Below, in pieces: positions 51,727-59,675 of a DNA stretch of 64,000 bases. Source of the DNA: a bacterium (GTDB lineage: Bacteria; Pseudomonadota; Alphaproteobacteria; Rhodobacterales; Rhodobacteraceae). Every line of letters begins with the position of its first letter. Position 1 is the stretch's first letter. A program made the position numbers and the translations under genes. The notes under the pieces were generated by a model. The model saw only the letters and a list, made by a program, of their open reading frames with translations, did not search any database and was not told the origin of the DNA. The stretch covers positions 55,242-119,241 of the forward strand of contig WGOE01000014.1 of NCBI GenBank assembly GCA_016124195.1, given 5' to 3'.

Positions 51727-52776
51727 TCAGCCTTTGGCGGCGCGCAGGATCATCCCGTACAGGTCGCGCGGATCGTCGGGGTCGGCGATCATGTCCAGAT
51801 CCTGATAGAGTCCGAATTCCTTCAGCCGCCGATGGACATAGCGCAGCGCCGAGAAATCCTCGACCGCAAAGCCCACGCTGTCAAACAGCGTCGTCTGGGT
51901 GGGCGAACTGCGCCCCGCAGCCCTTCCGGTGATCACCTCCCAAAGCTCGGCCACCGGGTGATCGGAGGCGAGTTGCTGGATCTCGCCCTCGATGCGGGTC
52001 TGCGGCGGGTACTCCACGAAGATCGAGGACCGCAGCAGGATGTCGCGGTGCAATTCGGTCTTGCCCGGACAGTCGCCGCCGACCGCGTTGATGTGGACCC
52101 CGGAACCCACCATGTTGTCGGTCAGGATAGTGGCAAATTGCTTGTCGGCCGTGCAGGTCGTGATGATTTGCGCGTTCAGGATCGCCTCCTCGGCGCTCCG
52201 GCAGGGTGTTACCACAAGCCCCGATCCGGCGAGGTTTCTCACGCATTTGCGGGTGGCGGCCGGGTCGATGTCATAAAGCCGCACCTCCTTGATGCCGCAG
52301 ACCGCCTTGAAGGCCAGGGCCTGGAACTCGGCTTGCGCCCCGTTGCCGATCAGGGCCATCACCGAGGCGCCTTCCGGCGCCAGCCAGCGGGCGGCCATGG
52401 CGCTGGTGGCCGCAGTGCGCAGCGCTGTCAGGATCGTCATCTCGGACAGCATCAGGGGATAGCCCGTCGCCACATCCGCCAGAAGGCCGAAGGCGGTGAC
52501 GGTCTGAAGCCCCTGCTTGGTGTTCGACGGATGCCCGTTGACATATTTGAAACCATAGGTCTCGCCATCCGAGGTCGGCATCAGTTCGATCACCCCGATG
52601 TCGGAATGGCTGGCTACGCGCGGGGTCTTGTCAAAGTCGGGCCAGCGCAGGAAATCCGCCTCGATTTCGGCGGCCAGATCGCAGAGCATGCGCTCGATGC
52701 CGATCCGGTGCACCAGCCGCATCATGTTGTCGACGCTGACGAAGGGGACATAGGCGTGTTTGGAGGGCGTGTTCAT
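51727..52776 (-). CDS. Ornithine cyclodeaminase family protein
   Basis: The product has 349 residues from the ATG at 52776 (GAGGA 6 bases upstream; a TTG at 52788 overlaps the arginase stop). Motifs are GFKYVNGHPSNTKQGLQTVTAFG, the Rossmann loop ALIGNGAQAEFQALAF, DIDPAATRKC and INAVGGDCPGKTEL with the catalytic Asp, as in bacterial ornithine cyclodeaminases. With arginase immediately upstream, ornithine to proline is the natural reaction. Some family members instead reduce pyrroline-2-carboxylate, the product of the 3-hydroxyproline dehydratases; both would yield proline. Confidence 0.9.
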   Translation of the reverse strand: MNTPSKHAYVPFVSVDNMMRLVHRIGIERMLCDLAAEIEADFLRWPDFDKTPRVASHSDIGVIELMPTSDGETYGFKYVNGHPSNTKQGLQTVTAFGLLADVATGYPLMLSEMTILTALRTAATSAMAARWLAPEGASVMALIGNGAQAEFQALAFKAVCGIKEVRLYDIDPAATRKCVRNLAGSGLVVTPCRSAEEAILNAQIITTCTADKQFATILTDNMVGSGVHINAVGGDCPGKTELHRDILLRSSIFVEYPPQTRIEGEIQQLASDHPVAELWEVITGRAAGRSSPTQTTLFDSVGFAVEDFSALRYVHRRLKEFGLYQDLDMIADPDDPRDLYGMILRAAKG

Positions 52777-52784
52777 CTGGGTCC

Positions 52785-53711
52785 TCAATGGAAGGTGCCG
52801 GTGGGACGGTCAAAGACCTTGCGACCGAAAAGCGATCCGACAAGGTCGACCATCAGCCGCGCGGTTCTGCCGCGGTCGTCCAGGAAAGGGTTCAACTCTA
52901 CCAGATCGAGCGAGGTCATCAGCCCCGATTCATGGATCAGTTCGCAGACCAGATGCGCCTCGCGGAAGGTGGCGCCGCCCGGAACGGTCGTGCCCACCGC
53001 CGGCGCGATGGAGGGGTCAAGAAAGTCCACGTCAAGGCTGACATGCAGCATCCCCTCGGCGGCCCTGACCCGGTCCAGAAACTCGCGCAGGGGTGCGGCG
53101 ACCCCCCTTTCGTCCAGCACCCGCATGTCATGGATCGCGATGGAGCAGGTCTGCAAGGCGGCATGTTCGGCCGGATCGACGCTTCTGATGCCGAAAAGGC
53201 AGATCCTCTCGGCCGGGACCGGTGCCGGAAAGGGCGGGAAGGCGTCAAACCCCTCGCGGCCGGCGACATAGGCCATCGGCGTGCCGTGCAGGTTGCCGGA
53301 GACCGTGGTCAGCGGCGTGTGAAAATCGCTGTGCGCATCGAGCCAAAGCACGAAAAGCGGCCGGTTGTGGTGCCGCGCATGATCGGCCACTCCGGCCACG
53401 CTGCCAAGCGCCAGGCTGTGATCCCCGCCGAGCACGATCGGCAGGCGGCCAGCGTCGATCTCGACCCGGACCTCGTCTCGCAGCAGTGCGGTCCAGGCCA
53501 GCGTCTCGGCCAGCTGGTCCACCGCCGGGTTCGGGCAGCGTGCCGGCTGAACCGCGGTCGGGTGCCGGTCACCGCGGTCAAGGACGCTGTGCCCCAGGTC
53601 GGCGATCGCAGAGGCGATCCCCGCGATGCGATAGGCCGTCGGCCCCATGACGCAGCCCCGGCGCCGCTGTCCGGAATCAAGCGGCGCGCCGATCAGTGAT
53701 ACGTTCTTCAT
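52785..53711 (-). CDS. Arginase
   Basis: The product has 308 residues from the ATG at 53711 (AAGGAG upstream). The manganese site is complete: GGDHS, DAHSDFHT and SLDVDFLDP, with the late E of DLVELNPFLDD. The N-terminal SLIGAPLDSGQRRRGCVMGP and the HGTPMAYVAG segment are typical of true arginases rather than agmatinases. It hydrolyses arginine to ornithine and urea. It ends 8 bases before the cyclodeaminase gene, so the pair converts arginine to proline. No urease genes are present in the window. Confidence 0.92.
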   Translation of the reverse strand: MKNVSLIGAPLDSGQRRRGCVMGPTAYRIAGIASAIADLGHSVLDRGDRHPTAVQPARCPNPAVDQLAETLAWTALLRDEVRVEIDAGRLPIVLGGDHSLALGSVAGVADHARHHNRPLFVLWLDAHSDFHTPLTTVSGNLHGTPMAYVAGREGFDAFPPFPAPVPAERICLFGIRSVDPAEHAALQTCSIAIHDMRVLDERGVAAPLREFLDRVRAAEGMLHVSLDVDFLDPSIAPAVGTTVPGGATFREAHLVCELIHESGLMTSLDLVELNPFLDDRGRTARLMVDLVGSLFGRKVFDRPTGTFH

Positions 53712-53874
53712 TCGCGTTCTCCTTGCTGCCTTGGTGGGGCAGGCGGATGGCATGAACAACGCAAGGATTGGCCAGGTTGGCAGGACAATTGCGCAAAACG
53801 GCGGCGAAAAATGCCGCTTCGTCGCTGGTCCTGCAATTTCGGGCGCGCGTTCAGCCCGCCCGGCCGTCGCGCGG

Positions 53875-54627
53875 TCAGGTCAGGAAGGGCGCCAGGGTCA
53901 CGCCGGCCGCCTGCAGCCTGTCACGGATCACCTCTGCCATATGCAGGGCGCCGGGGCTGTCGCCGTGCACGCAGATGGATTGCGCGGCCAGCGGGATCGG
54001 TTCGGCGCCAATCACCGGCATCAGCCCGGTTTGCAGAAAGGCGATCAGCCGGGCGGCGGCCGCCTCGGGATCGTGAAGCATGGAATCGGGGCGGCTGCGC
54101 GGCACGAGGCGGCCATTGGGCAGATAGGCGCGATCGGCAAAGATTTCCGAACAAACCTCGACCCCTGCCGCCCGCGCCGCAAGCTCCAGTTCGGTGCCGG
54201 ATATGGCCAGAACCGACATGCCCTTCGGGACCGCGGTCAGGATGGCATCAGCCACCGCGCGATCATCGGCGGCAAGGTTGCCAAGCGCGCCGTGCGGCTT
54301 GACGTAAGCCACACGCGCGCCGGCCAGCCCGGCGACCCCGACCAGGGCACCGATCTGTGCCGCCACCATCCGGGCGATTTCCGGCGGCGACATCGGGATG
54401 ATCCGCCGACCGAAGCCCGCCTTGTCGGCATAGCCCGGATGCGCGCCGATGATCACGCCCCGTTCCGCCGCAAGGCGCAGCGTCCTGTACATCACCTCAG
54501 GATCGCCGGCATGGCCACCGCAAGCGATGTTGGCCGAGGTGACGATATCCAGCATCGCGGCGTCATCGCCCATGGGCCAGGGCCCGAACCCTTCGCCAAG
54601 GTCAGAGTTGAGGTCGATTTGCATCAT
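53875..54627 (-). CDS. pxpA: LamB/YcsF family protein, 5-oxoprolinase subunit PxpA-like
   Basis: The product has 250 residues with the PxpA signature: IDLNSDLGEGFG at the start, SANIACGGHAGDP, GAHPGYADKAGFGRR, YVKPHGALGN, and ADRAYLPNGRLVPRS. PxpA together with PxpB and PxpC hydrolyses 5-oxoproline (pyroglutamate) using ATP. No pxpB or pxpC gene is nearby, and this gene overlaps the VOC gene by 4 bases as the last member of a seven-gene operon. It may therefore act on a related lactam or depend on PxpBC from elsewhere. Confidence 0.88.
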   Translation of the reverse strand: MMQIDLNSDLGEGFGPWPMGDDAAMLDIVTSANIACGGHAGDPEVMYRTLRLAAERGVIIGAHPGYADKAGFGRRIIPMSPPEIARMVAAQIGALVGVAGLAGARVAYVKPHGALGNLAADDRAVADAILTAVPKGMSVLAISGTELELAARAAGVEVCSEIFADRAYLPNGRLVPRSRPDSMLHDPEAAAARLIAFLQTGLMPVIGAEPIPLAAQSICVHGDSPGALHMAEVIRDRLQAAGVTLAPFLT

Positions 54628-55061
54628 GTTCCCGGCCTGTTTGTGGCGCGGGTCAGAAGCACAACCCCGGCCCCCGCGGCGGTGTCGTAATAGGTAAATC
54701 CAGTGCGATTGGCCCGGCGTCCCTTGGCCAGCACGGGCATGGCGGCGTCAGCCTCTGCCGCATCAGCGTCGGGCACCTCGAAGCCCAGATGAAACACGCC
54801 CTCGCCTTTCTCGTCCAGATGCCGGCGCTGCGGGCTGGGGTTATGGTCGGGCTGGCAAAGCTGCAGCTGGATATTGGGCAGATTGCAGACGCGGTAGCGC
54901 ATCCCCATGAATCCTTCGCGGCTGGGCACCTGCAAATCCTCGTATTCCACCAAGGGCGGATAGGCGACCCAAGGTCCGATGCCGATGGATTCATAATAGC
55001 TTTGCGTCTTGTCGATGTCGTGAACGACGATACAGACGTGGTGCAGCTTGTCAAAGATCAT
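54624..55061 (-). CDS. VOC-family (glyoxalase-like) protein
   Basis: The product has 145 residues and contains two beta-alpha-beta-beta-beta modules of the vicinal oxygen chelate fold: LHHVCIVVHDIDKTQSYYES at the start, then IQLQLCQP, EGVFHLGFEVPDADAAEA and TGFTYYDTAAGAGVVLL at the end. The metal site is His/His/Glu-like, with possible ligands in LHHVC and VFHLGF. Members act as epimerases, lyases or dioxygenases. It sits 3 bases after the SDR gene and overlaps pxpA, so it is part of the seven-gene operon; no specific reaction is evident. Confidence 0.83.
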   Translation of the reverse strand: MIFDKLHHVCIVVHDIDKTQSYYESIGIGPWVAYPPLVEYEDLQVPSREGFMGMRYRVCNLPNIQLQLCQPDHNPSPQRRHLDEKGEGVFHLGFEVPDADAAEADAAMPVLAKGRRANRTGFTYYDTAAGAGVVLLTRATNRPGT

Positions 55062-55064
55062 GCG

Positions 55065-55835
55065 TTATTCCCTCACCGGCACGGTATAGTTCAGGATGCG
55101 ACGGCCCCCGTCGGGATAGATCGTCTCGCCGGTGATATAGGACGCATCCTCCGAGGCCAGAAATGCGACCACGCCCGCGATTTCCTCTGGCTCGCCCAGT
55201 CGGCCCATCGGGGTGCGGGCAAGGATGGCGTGCATGCCGGCGCGTTCGGTAAAGGCGCCCTTGATGATTTCTGTCGCGATAGTGCCGGGGCCGACGCCGC
55301 AAACGCGGATGCCGTGCGGGGCAAAGGCCACGGCGGCGGTCGAGGTCACCTGGTTCATCCCGCCCTTGGAGATTGCATAGGTGGCGACCGAAGGGTTGGC
55401 GAGGCCCGAGTTGATCGAGGACATATTGATGATCACACCGCCCTGCCCCTGCGCGATCATCGCCCGCGCGGCCGCTTGGGTGCCCAGGAAGGCACCCTTC
55501 AGGTTCACCCCGATCACGCGGTCGAAGGTTTCCGGCGTCACCTCAAGGAAATCCATCACCGGCGCGATGCCCGCGTTGTTCACCATCACATCAAGGCGAC
55601 CAAAGGCCGAAACCGCGCGGGCCACCAGCGCATCGACCTGATCCTTTTCCGCCACATCCGTCACCACCGCCAGAAGCCTGTCAGAGCCGATCTCGGCCGC
55701 TGTCGCCCTCAGACGTTCGTCGTTCACGTCGGCGATGACCACCTTGGCACCCTCGCCGAGGAACCGCTCGGCGGTGGCGCGGCCGATGCCCTGCGCCCCC
55801 CCGGTGATGACAACGACTTTGCCTGCAAAGCGCAT
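55065..55835 (-). CDS. Short-chain dehydrogenase/reductase
   Basis: The product has 256 residues with TGGAQGIG at residues 11-18, an Asp at the end of strand 2 (VIADVN), pointing to NAD rather than NADP, then NNAG, the catalytic Ser in MSSINSG and the Tyr/Lys pair in YAISK. It ends with the family's typical YPDGGRRI. It should oxidise or reduce a hydroxy or keto compound in the operon's pathway. It is 10 bases from the FAD gene upstream and 3 from the VOC gene downstream. Confidence 0.9.
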   Translation of the reverse strand: MRFAGKVVVITGGAQGIGRATAERFLGEGAKVVIADVNDERLRATAAEIGSDRLLAVVTDVAEKDQVDALVARAVSAFGRLDVMVNNAGIAPVMDFLEVTPETFDRVIGVNLKGAFLGTQAAARAMIAQGQGGVIINMSSINSGLANPSVATYAISKGGMNQVTSTAAVAFAPHGIRVCGVGPGTIATEIIKGAFTERAGMHAILARTPMGRLGEPEEIAGVVAFLASEDASYITGETIYPDGGRRILNYTVPVRE

Positions 55836-55845
55836 GGTGTCTCCT

Positions 55846-57006
55846 TCAGTAGACGATGGTTTCCGGCAGCGGCGTGCCGGAACGGATGCGGTGATAGCCC
55901 AGGGGCGTCAGATCAAGGCTGGTAAAGCGCCCTTCGGTCAGAAGTTCCGCCACACCGCGCCCCGCCGCCGGGGCGTGCATGACGCCATGGCCGGAAAAGC
56001 CGGTGCACAGCATCAGGTTGGCGATCTCGTCATGAAAGCCGATCACGCCGTTATGGTCCAGCGCGTTGACCTCGTAATGGCCGGCCCATGACCGCTCCAG
56101 CCGCAGATCCTGCATCGTGGGGATGCGGGTGGCAAGTGCAGGCCAATAGAGGTCTTGCAACAGGTCATGGTGCGGCTCGAAATCGCCGGTCGCATCGGGA
56201 TCGGCATTGGCAGGGGGCTGGATGCCGCCGATAAAGCCGTCCCCTTCGGGCCTGATCCAGATGCCGGATGTATCAAACAGCATCGGGAAATTCTCGGCCT
56301 TCAAGGGCGCGCGGAAATTGAAAACCGTGCGTTTGCGGGGGGAAATTGGCAACGGTTGATCCAGAAGCGCCATCAGCGCGCCAGAGGCGGCCCCCGCCGC
56401 AAGGATGCAGGTATCGCAGGCAAGGCTTTGATCGCCCAACCGAAGGGCCATGATCCGCCCCGCGGTCAGGTCAAACGCCGTGACCTGCCCGTTGATATAG
56501 CTGACCCCCTGCGCCCGTGCCGCCCCGCGCACCAGGGACAGCAACGACCACGCATCGAACCAGCCTTCGCCAGTTGCGCCAAAGGTGCCGATGCCCACGC
56601 CGTCAAGCGCCATGAAGGGAAAGCGCGCGGCGATTTCATCGGGGCTGAGCGCCAGAATATCGGCCCCCGCCGCCCGCTGCATGTCCACCGCCGCGCGGCG
56701 CGCAGCAACGGTTTCGGGGCCGCCAAGGATCAGATAGCCCTTTTCCTTGTAGCCGATATCGGCCTCCGGCCCGAACACAGCCTTGATCCGGCGGAAAAGG
56801 TCGATGCCGTAAAGGCTCATCCCGATATTGACCGGGGTGCCGAACTGGGTGCGGATCGCCGCCGCCGACAAAGCGGTGGAGCAGTAGCGGTAGGTCGGGT
56901 CTTTTTCAACCACCGTGATATCGCCCGCAAACCCCGCCTGCCGCAGCGACCATGCGGCAAAGCTGCCCATGATCGCGCCGCCGATGATGACGACCTTGCG
57001 GCTCAT
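55846..57006 (-). CDS. FAD-dependent amino-acid oxidase/dehydrogenase (DAO family)
   Basis: The product has 386 residues. The N-terminal FAD motif VVIIGGAIMGSFAAWSL is a variant of GxGxxG with Ala at the third position, and the C-terminal part has the DAO pattern GIWIRPEGDGFIGGIQP and CTGFSGHGVMHAPAAGRGVAELL. It is related to sarcosine and D-amino-acid oxidases. It probably deaminates an N-methyl or alpha-amino acid to a 2-oxo acid or aldehyde. The start overlaps the end of the aldehyde dehydrogenase gene by 4 bases. It is distinct from the hydroxyproline dehydrogenase at 37787. Confidence 0.87.
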   Translation of the reverse strand: MSRKVVIIGGAIMGSFAAWSLRQAGFAGDITVVEKDPTYRYCSTALSAAAIRTQFGTPVNIGMSLYGIDLFRRIKAVFGPEADIGYKEKGYLILGGPETVAARRAAVDMQRAAGADILALSPDEIAARFPFMALDGVGIGTFGATGEGWFDAWSLLSLVRGAARAQGVSYINGQVTAFDLTAGRIMALRLGDQSLACDTCILAAGAASGALMALLDQPLPISPRKRTVFNFRAPLKAENFPMLFDTSGIWIRPEGDGFIGGIQPPANADPDATGDFEPHHDLLQDLYWPALATRIPTMQDLRLERSWAGHYEVNALDHNGVIGFHDEIANLMLCTGFSGHGVMHAPAAGRGVAELLTEGRFTSLDLTPLGYHRIRSGTPLPETIVY

Positions 57007-58457
57007 CTGATCACGAAAGGATTGGCGACCACGCCGCCAGTGTCGATCCAGACGGTCTTGGTTTGCAGATATTCCCCGATCGCCTCTTGCCCGCTTTCTC
57101 GCCCGATGCCGCTGCGCTTGTAGCCGCCAAAGGGCGCCATGTAGCTGACCGCGCGATAAGAGTTGACCCAGACCGTCCCCGCCTCAAGCGCCGCACTTCC
57201 GCGCAACGCACGGCCCATGTCGGCGGTCCACAGCCCCGCTGCCAAGCCGTAAGGGCTGTCATTGGCGATGGCGAAGGCCTCGTCTTCAGTGTCGAAGGGA
57301 ATGATCGACAAGACGGGGCCGAACACTTCCTCCCGCGCGATCCGCATCTGGTTGGAGACGCCGGTGAAGATCGTGGGTTCCACGAACCAGCCTGTGCCCT
57401 CCGGCGCCTTGCCGCCCAAAGCCACCTCAGCCCCCTCGTCGCGGGCGATATCCAGATAGGACAGCACCTTGGCCCGCTGCGCCCGCGTGGTGATCGGCCC
57501 GACCTGCGTCGCCATATCCGCCGGATTGCCCATCCGTGCCGTCGCCGCCAGCTTGACCACGCCATCCACCACGCGGTCATGCACCGACCGTTGCACCAGA
57601 AGGCGCGAGCCAGCGATGCAGGTCTGGCCCGAGGCCGCGAAGATGCCCGAAATCGCGCCCTTGACCGCGTTTTCGATATTGGCGTCATCAAAGACGATAT
57701 TGGCCGACTTGCCGCCCAGTTCCAGCGTTACGGTCTTCAGCCCCTCGGCCGCGGCGCGATAGACGGCGATGCCGCCCGGTTCGCCCCCGGTAAAGGCAAT
57801 CTTGGCCACATCGGGGTGGTTGACCAGCGGCACGCCGACCTCCATCGGCATTCCGGTGACGGTGTTCACGACGCCCGCCGGAAAGCCCGCCTCTTCGAAC
57901 AGCTTCACAAATTCCAAGGTCGAGGCCGAAGTGTGTTCCGACGGCTTGATCACCACGGTATTGCCCGCCGCCAACAGGGGCGCGAGTTTCCACGTCAGCA
58001 GCATCAGCGGTGAGTTCCAAGGCACGATTGCCGCCACCACGCCCAGAGGCTCGTGACGGGTAAAGGCGAACATGCCGGGCTTGTCGATGGGCAAGACCGC
58101 GCCTTCGATCTTGTCGGCCAGACCGCCGAAATAGCGATACCATTCCGGGATATAGCGGCACTGGGCGCCCATCTCGGCAATCAGCTTGCCGTTGTCGCGG
58201 GTCTCCAGCGCGGCCAGTCTTTCGGCATTTGCCGCGATCAGATCGGCAAGCCGCACCAGAAGCTTGCCGCGCGCCGTGGCCGTCAGCCCCGCCCAGCCGC
58301 GAAATGCCGCCTTGGCTGAGGCCACGGCGGCATCCACCTGGTCCGGCCCGTCGGCAGGGATCAGCGCCCAGGGTTGGCCTGTATAGGGATCGAAGCTTTC
58401 GAAGGTCGAGACCGCCGCCACCTGCCTGCCGTTCACTGTGTTGAAAAACCGCTCCAT
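57003..58457 (-). CDS. NAD(P)-dependent aldehyde dehydrogenase
   Basis: The product has 484 residues from the ATG at 58457, one base after the stop of the ThDP subunit gene. Catalytic residues are Glu in ELGGKSANIV and Cys in SGQTCIAGSR; PWNSPLMLLTWKLAPLLAAGN and the late PFGGYKRSGIGRE complete the family pattern. The usual FTGS coenzyme loop reads FTGGEPGG here, a small departure. It should oxidise the aldehyde released by the two-subunit decarboxylase encoded just upstream. Confidence 0.93.
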   Translation of the reverse strand: MERFFNTVNGRQVAAVSTFESFDPYTGQPWALIPADGPDQVDAAVASAKAAFRGWAGLTATARGKLLVRLADLIAANAERLAALETRDNGKLIAEMGAQCRYIPEWYRYFGGLADKIEGAVLPIDKPGMFAFTRHEPLGVVAAIVPWNSPLMLLTWKLAPLLAAGNTVVIKPSEHTSASTLEFVKLFEEAGFPAGVVNTVTGMPMEVGVPLVNHPDVAKIAFTGGEPGGIAVYRAAAEGLKTVTLELGGKSANIVFDDANIENAVKGAISGIFAASGQTCIAGSRLLVQRSVHDRVVDGVVKLAATARMGNPADMATQVGPITTRAQRAKVLSYLDIARDEGAEVALGGKAPEGTGWFVEPTIFTGVSNQMRIAREEVFGPVLSIIPFDTEDEAFAIANDSPYGLAAGLWTADMGRALRGSAALEAGTVWVNSYRAVSYMAPFGGYKRSGIGRESGQEAIGEYLQTKTVWIDTGGVVANPFVIR

Positions 58458-58458
58458 C

Positions 58459-59049
58459 CTAGCACGTCCCCAATCCAAGATGCGCGCGGAACCTGTTCTT
58501 GACCGCCACCGCGTCGCGCGGCGGCAGCGACCGCGGCAGGTTCTTCGCCTCGATCTTCAGCACGAACAGGCGCGGGCCGGTAGTAGGCGTTTGCAGGCGG
58601 GCGGTCAGGGCATCGACCTCTTCAAGGCTGTGGAGTTCGCCCGTCTCGGCAAAGCCGGACGCCGCCGCCACCTTGTCCAGCGCAATGCCGCAGCCGGTGT
58701 GGCTGTCCTGCATGCCCGTTTCCCCAAAATGCTGGTTGTCCAGCACGATGATGTCCAGATTTTTTGGGGCGGCGACGGCAATCGTCGCCATCGCGCCAAA
58801 GGCCATCAACATCTCGCCATCGCCCGTGATGACCATGACCCGCTTTTCCGGCTGCGCCTGCGCCAGACCAAGGCCGGTCAGCGCCGCCCCGCCCATCGCG
58901 CCCCAGAGGTAATAGTTGTCGTCCCGGTCGCCCGCCGCATGTACGTCATAGCTGGGCGAGCCAAGCCCTGTCACCACCAGCGCCCCGTTGCGCGCCGCCA
59001 GCAGCTTGGCGACAGCCTCGCGGCGATCCATTGTATTGGCCATCACCAT
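58459..59049 (-). CDS. ThDP-dependent decarboxylase, PP-domain subunit (sulfopyruvate/phosphonopyruvate decarboxylase-like beta)
   Basis: The product has 196 residues and is only the C-terminal thiamine-diphosphate domain: GDGEMLMAFGAMATIA and, about 26 residues on, VLDNQHF, the GDG-to-N motif that binds the cofactor. The companion gene supplies the other ThDP domain. Split pairs like this occur in sulfopyruvate decarboxylase ComDE and related 2-oxo-acid decarboxylases. The start overlaps the alpha-subunit stop. Product aldehyde would pass to the adjacent aldehyde dehydrogenase. Substrate is unknown. Confidence 0.88.
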   Translation of the reverse strand: MVMANTMDRREAVAKLLAARNGALVVTGLGSPSYDVHAAGDRDDNYYLWGAMGGAALTGLGLAQAQPEKRVMVITGDGEMLMAFGAMATIAVAAPKNLDIIVLDNQHFGETGMQDSHTGCGIALDKVAAASGFAETGELHSLEEVDALTARLQTPTTGPRLFVLKIEAKNLPRSLPPRDAVAVKNRFRAHLGLGTC

Positions 59050-59582
59050 TTCTTCTTCCCCAAAAGCCGCTGTCCGATCAGCACCGCAATCTGCTGGTCG
59101 CCGTCAAAGGCCATGCTGGCCGCCTGTTCGACCATCGCAACCACATCCGCGCCGGTTTCCGCGCGCAGAACGGTGACGCCGATGGCGCGCAACGCGGCCT
59201 CGGTCGCCCGACCCATCGGCACCTGCCACGGGTTGAACTCGCCCCATTCGCCGCGCATCGTCACCAGCATCAAAAGGGGCGTGCGGGTCTGCACCGGCAG
59301 CGACAGCATGTTGATGCAGTTGCCAACGCCGGAAGATTGCATCAGCACGACCGATCTTTGCCCACCCAGCCAGGCGCCGGTGGCGATGGCGATGCCCTCT
59401 TCCTCGGTGGTCAGGACGTTGCTTTTCACCGCAGGATCGGCGTTGAACAGGCGGATCAGGGTGGAATGGCCCGCATCCGGCACATAGGACATCTGGCGGA
59501 TGTCCGCGGCCTTCAGCACGCCGTACAGCGCCTCGGGCCACTGGGTGGTGAGATCGGGGGAGATCGGGTCCGCGACCGTCAT
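59043..59582 (-). CDS. ThDP-dependent decarboxylase, PYR-domain subunit (alpha)
   Basis: The product has 179 residues from the ATG at 59582, with GGAGG 7 bases upstream. It is the N-terminal ThDP domain alone: ADIRQMSYVPDAGHSTLIRLF, the conserved Glu in VLTTEEEGIAIATGAWLGG that activates the cofactor, and LMQSSGVGNCINMLSLP. It pairs with the following beta subunit in the ComDE manner. It is the first gene of a seven-gene minus-strand operon and lies 93 bases from the divergent LysR gene, so it is the expected regulatory target. Confidence 0.88.
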   Translation of the reverse strand: MTVADPISPDLTTQWPEALYGVLKAADIRQMSYVPDAGHSTLIRLFNADPAVKSNVLTTEEEGIAIATGAWLGGQRSVVLMQSSGVGNCINMLSLPVQTRTPLLMLVTMRGEWGEFNPWQVPMGRATEAALRAIGVTVLRAETGADVVAMVEQAASMAFDGDQQIAVLIGQRLLGKKKW

Positions 59583-59657
59583 GGTTTCCTCCATTGCGTT
59601 GCGGGAACCATAGCCTTACCGAAATGCGCTGACATCGACCCTTTTGCGTGAACAGCT

Positions 59658-59672
59658 ATAGCGGTATTCTAT
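59658..59672. promoter_or_regulatory. LysR-type box between the decarboxylase operon and the LysR gene
   Basis: ATAG-N7-CTAT at this position is an inverted repeat containing the T-N11-A core expected for LysR-type regulators. It ends three bases before the LysR start, a position suitable for autoregulation, and lies about 75 bases upstream of the alpha-subunit start, where activation of the divergent operon is usual. Confidence 0.5.
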
Positions 59673-59675
59673 GGC

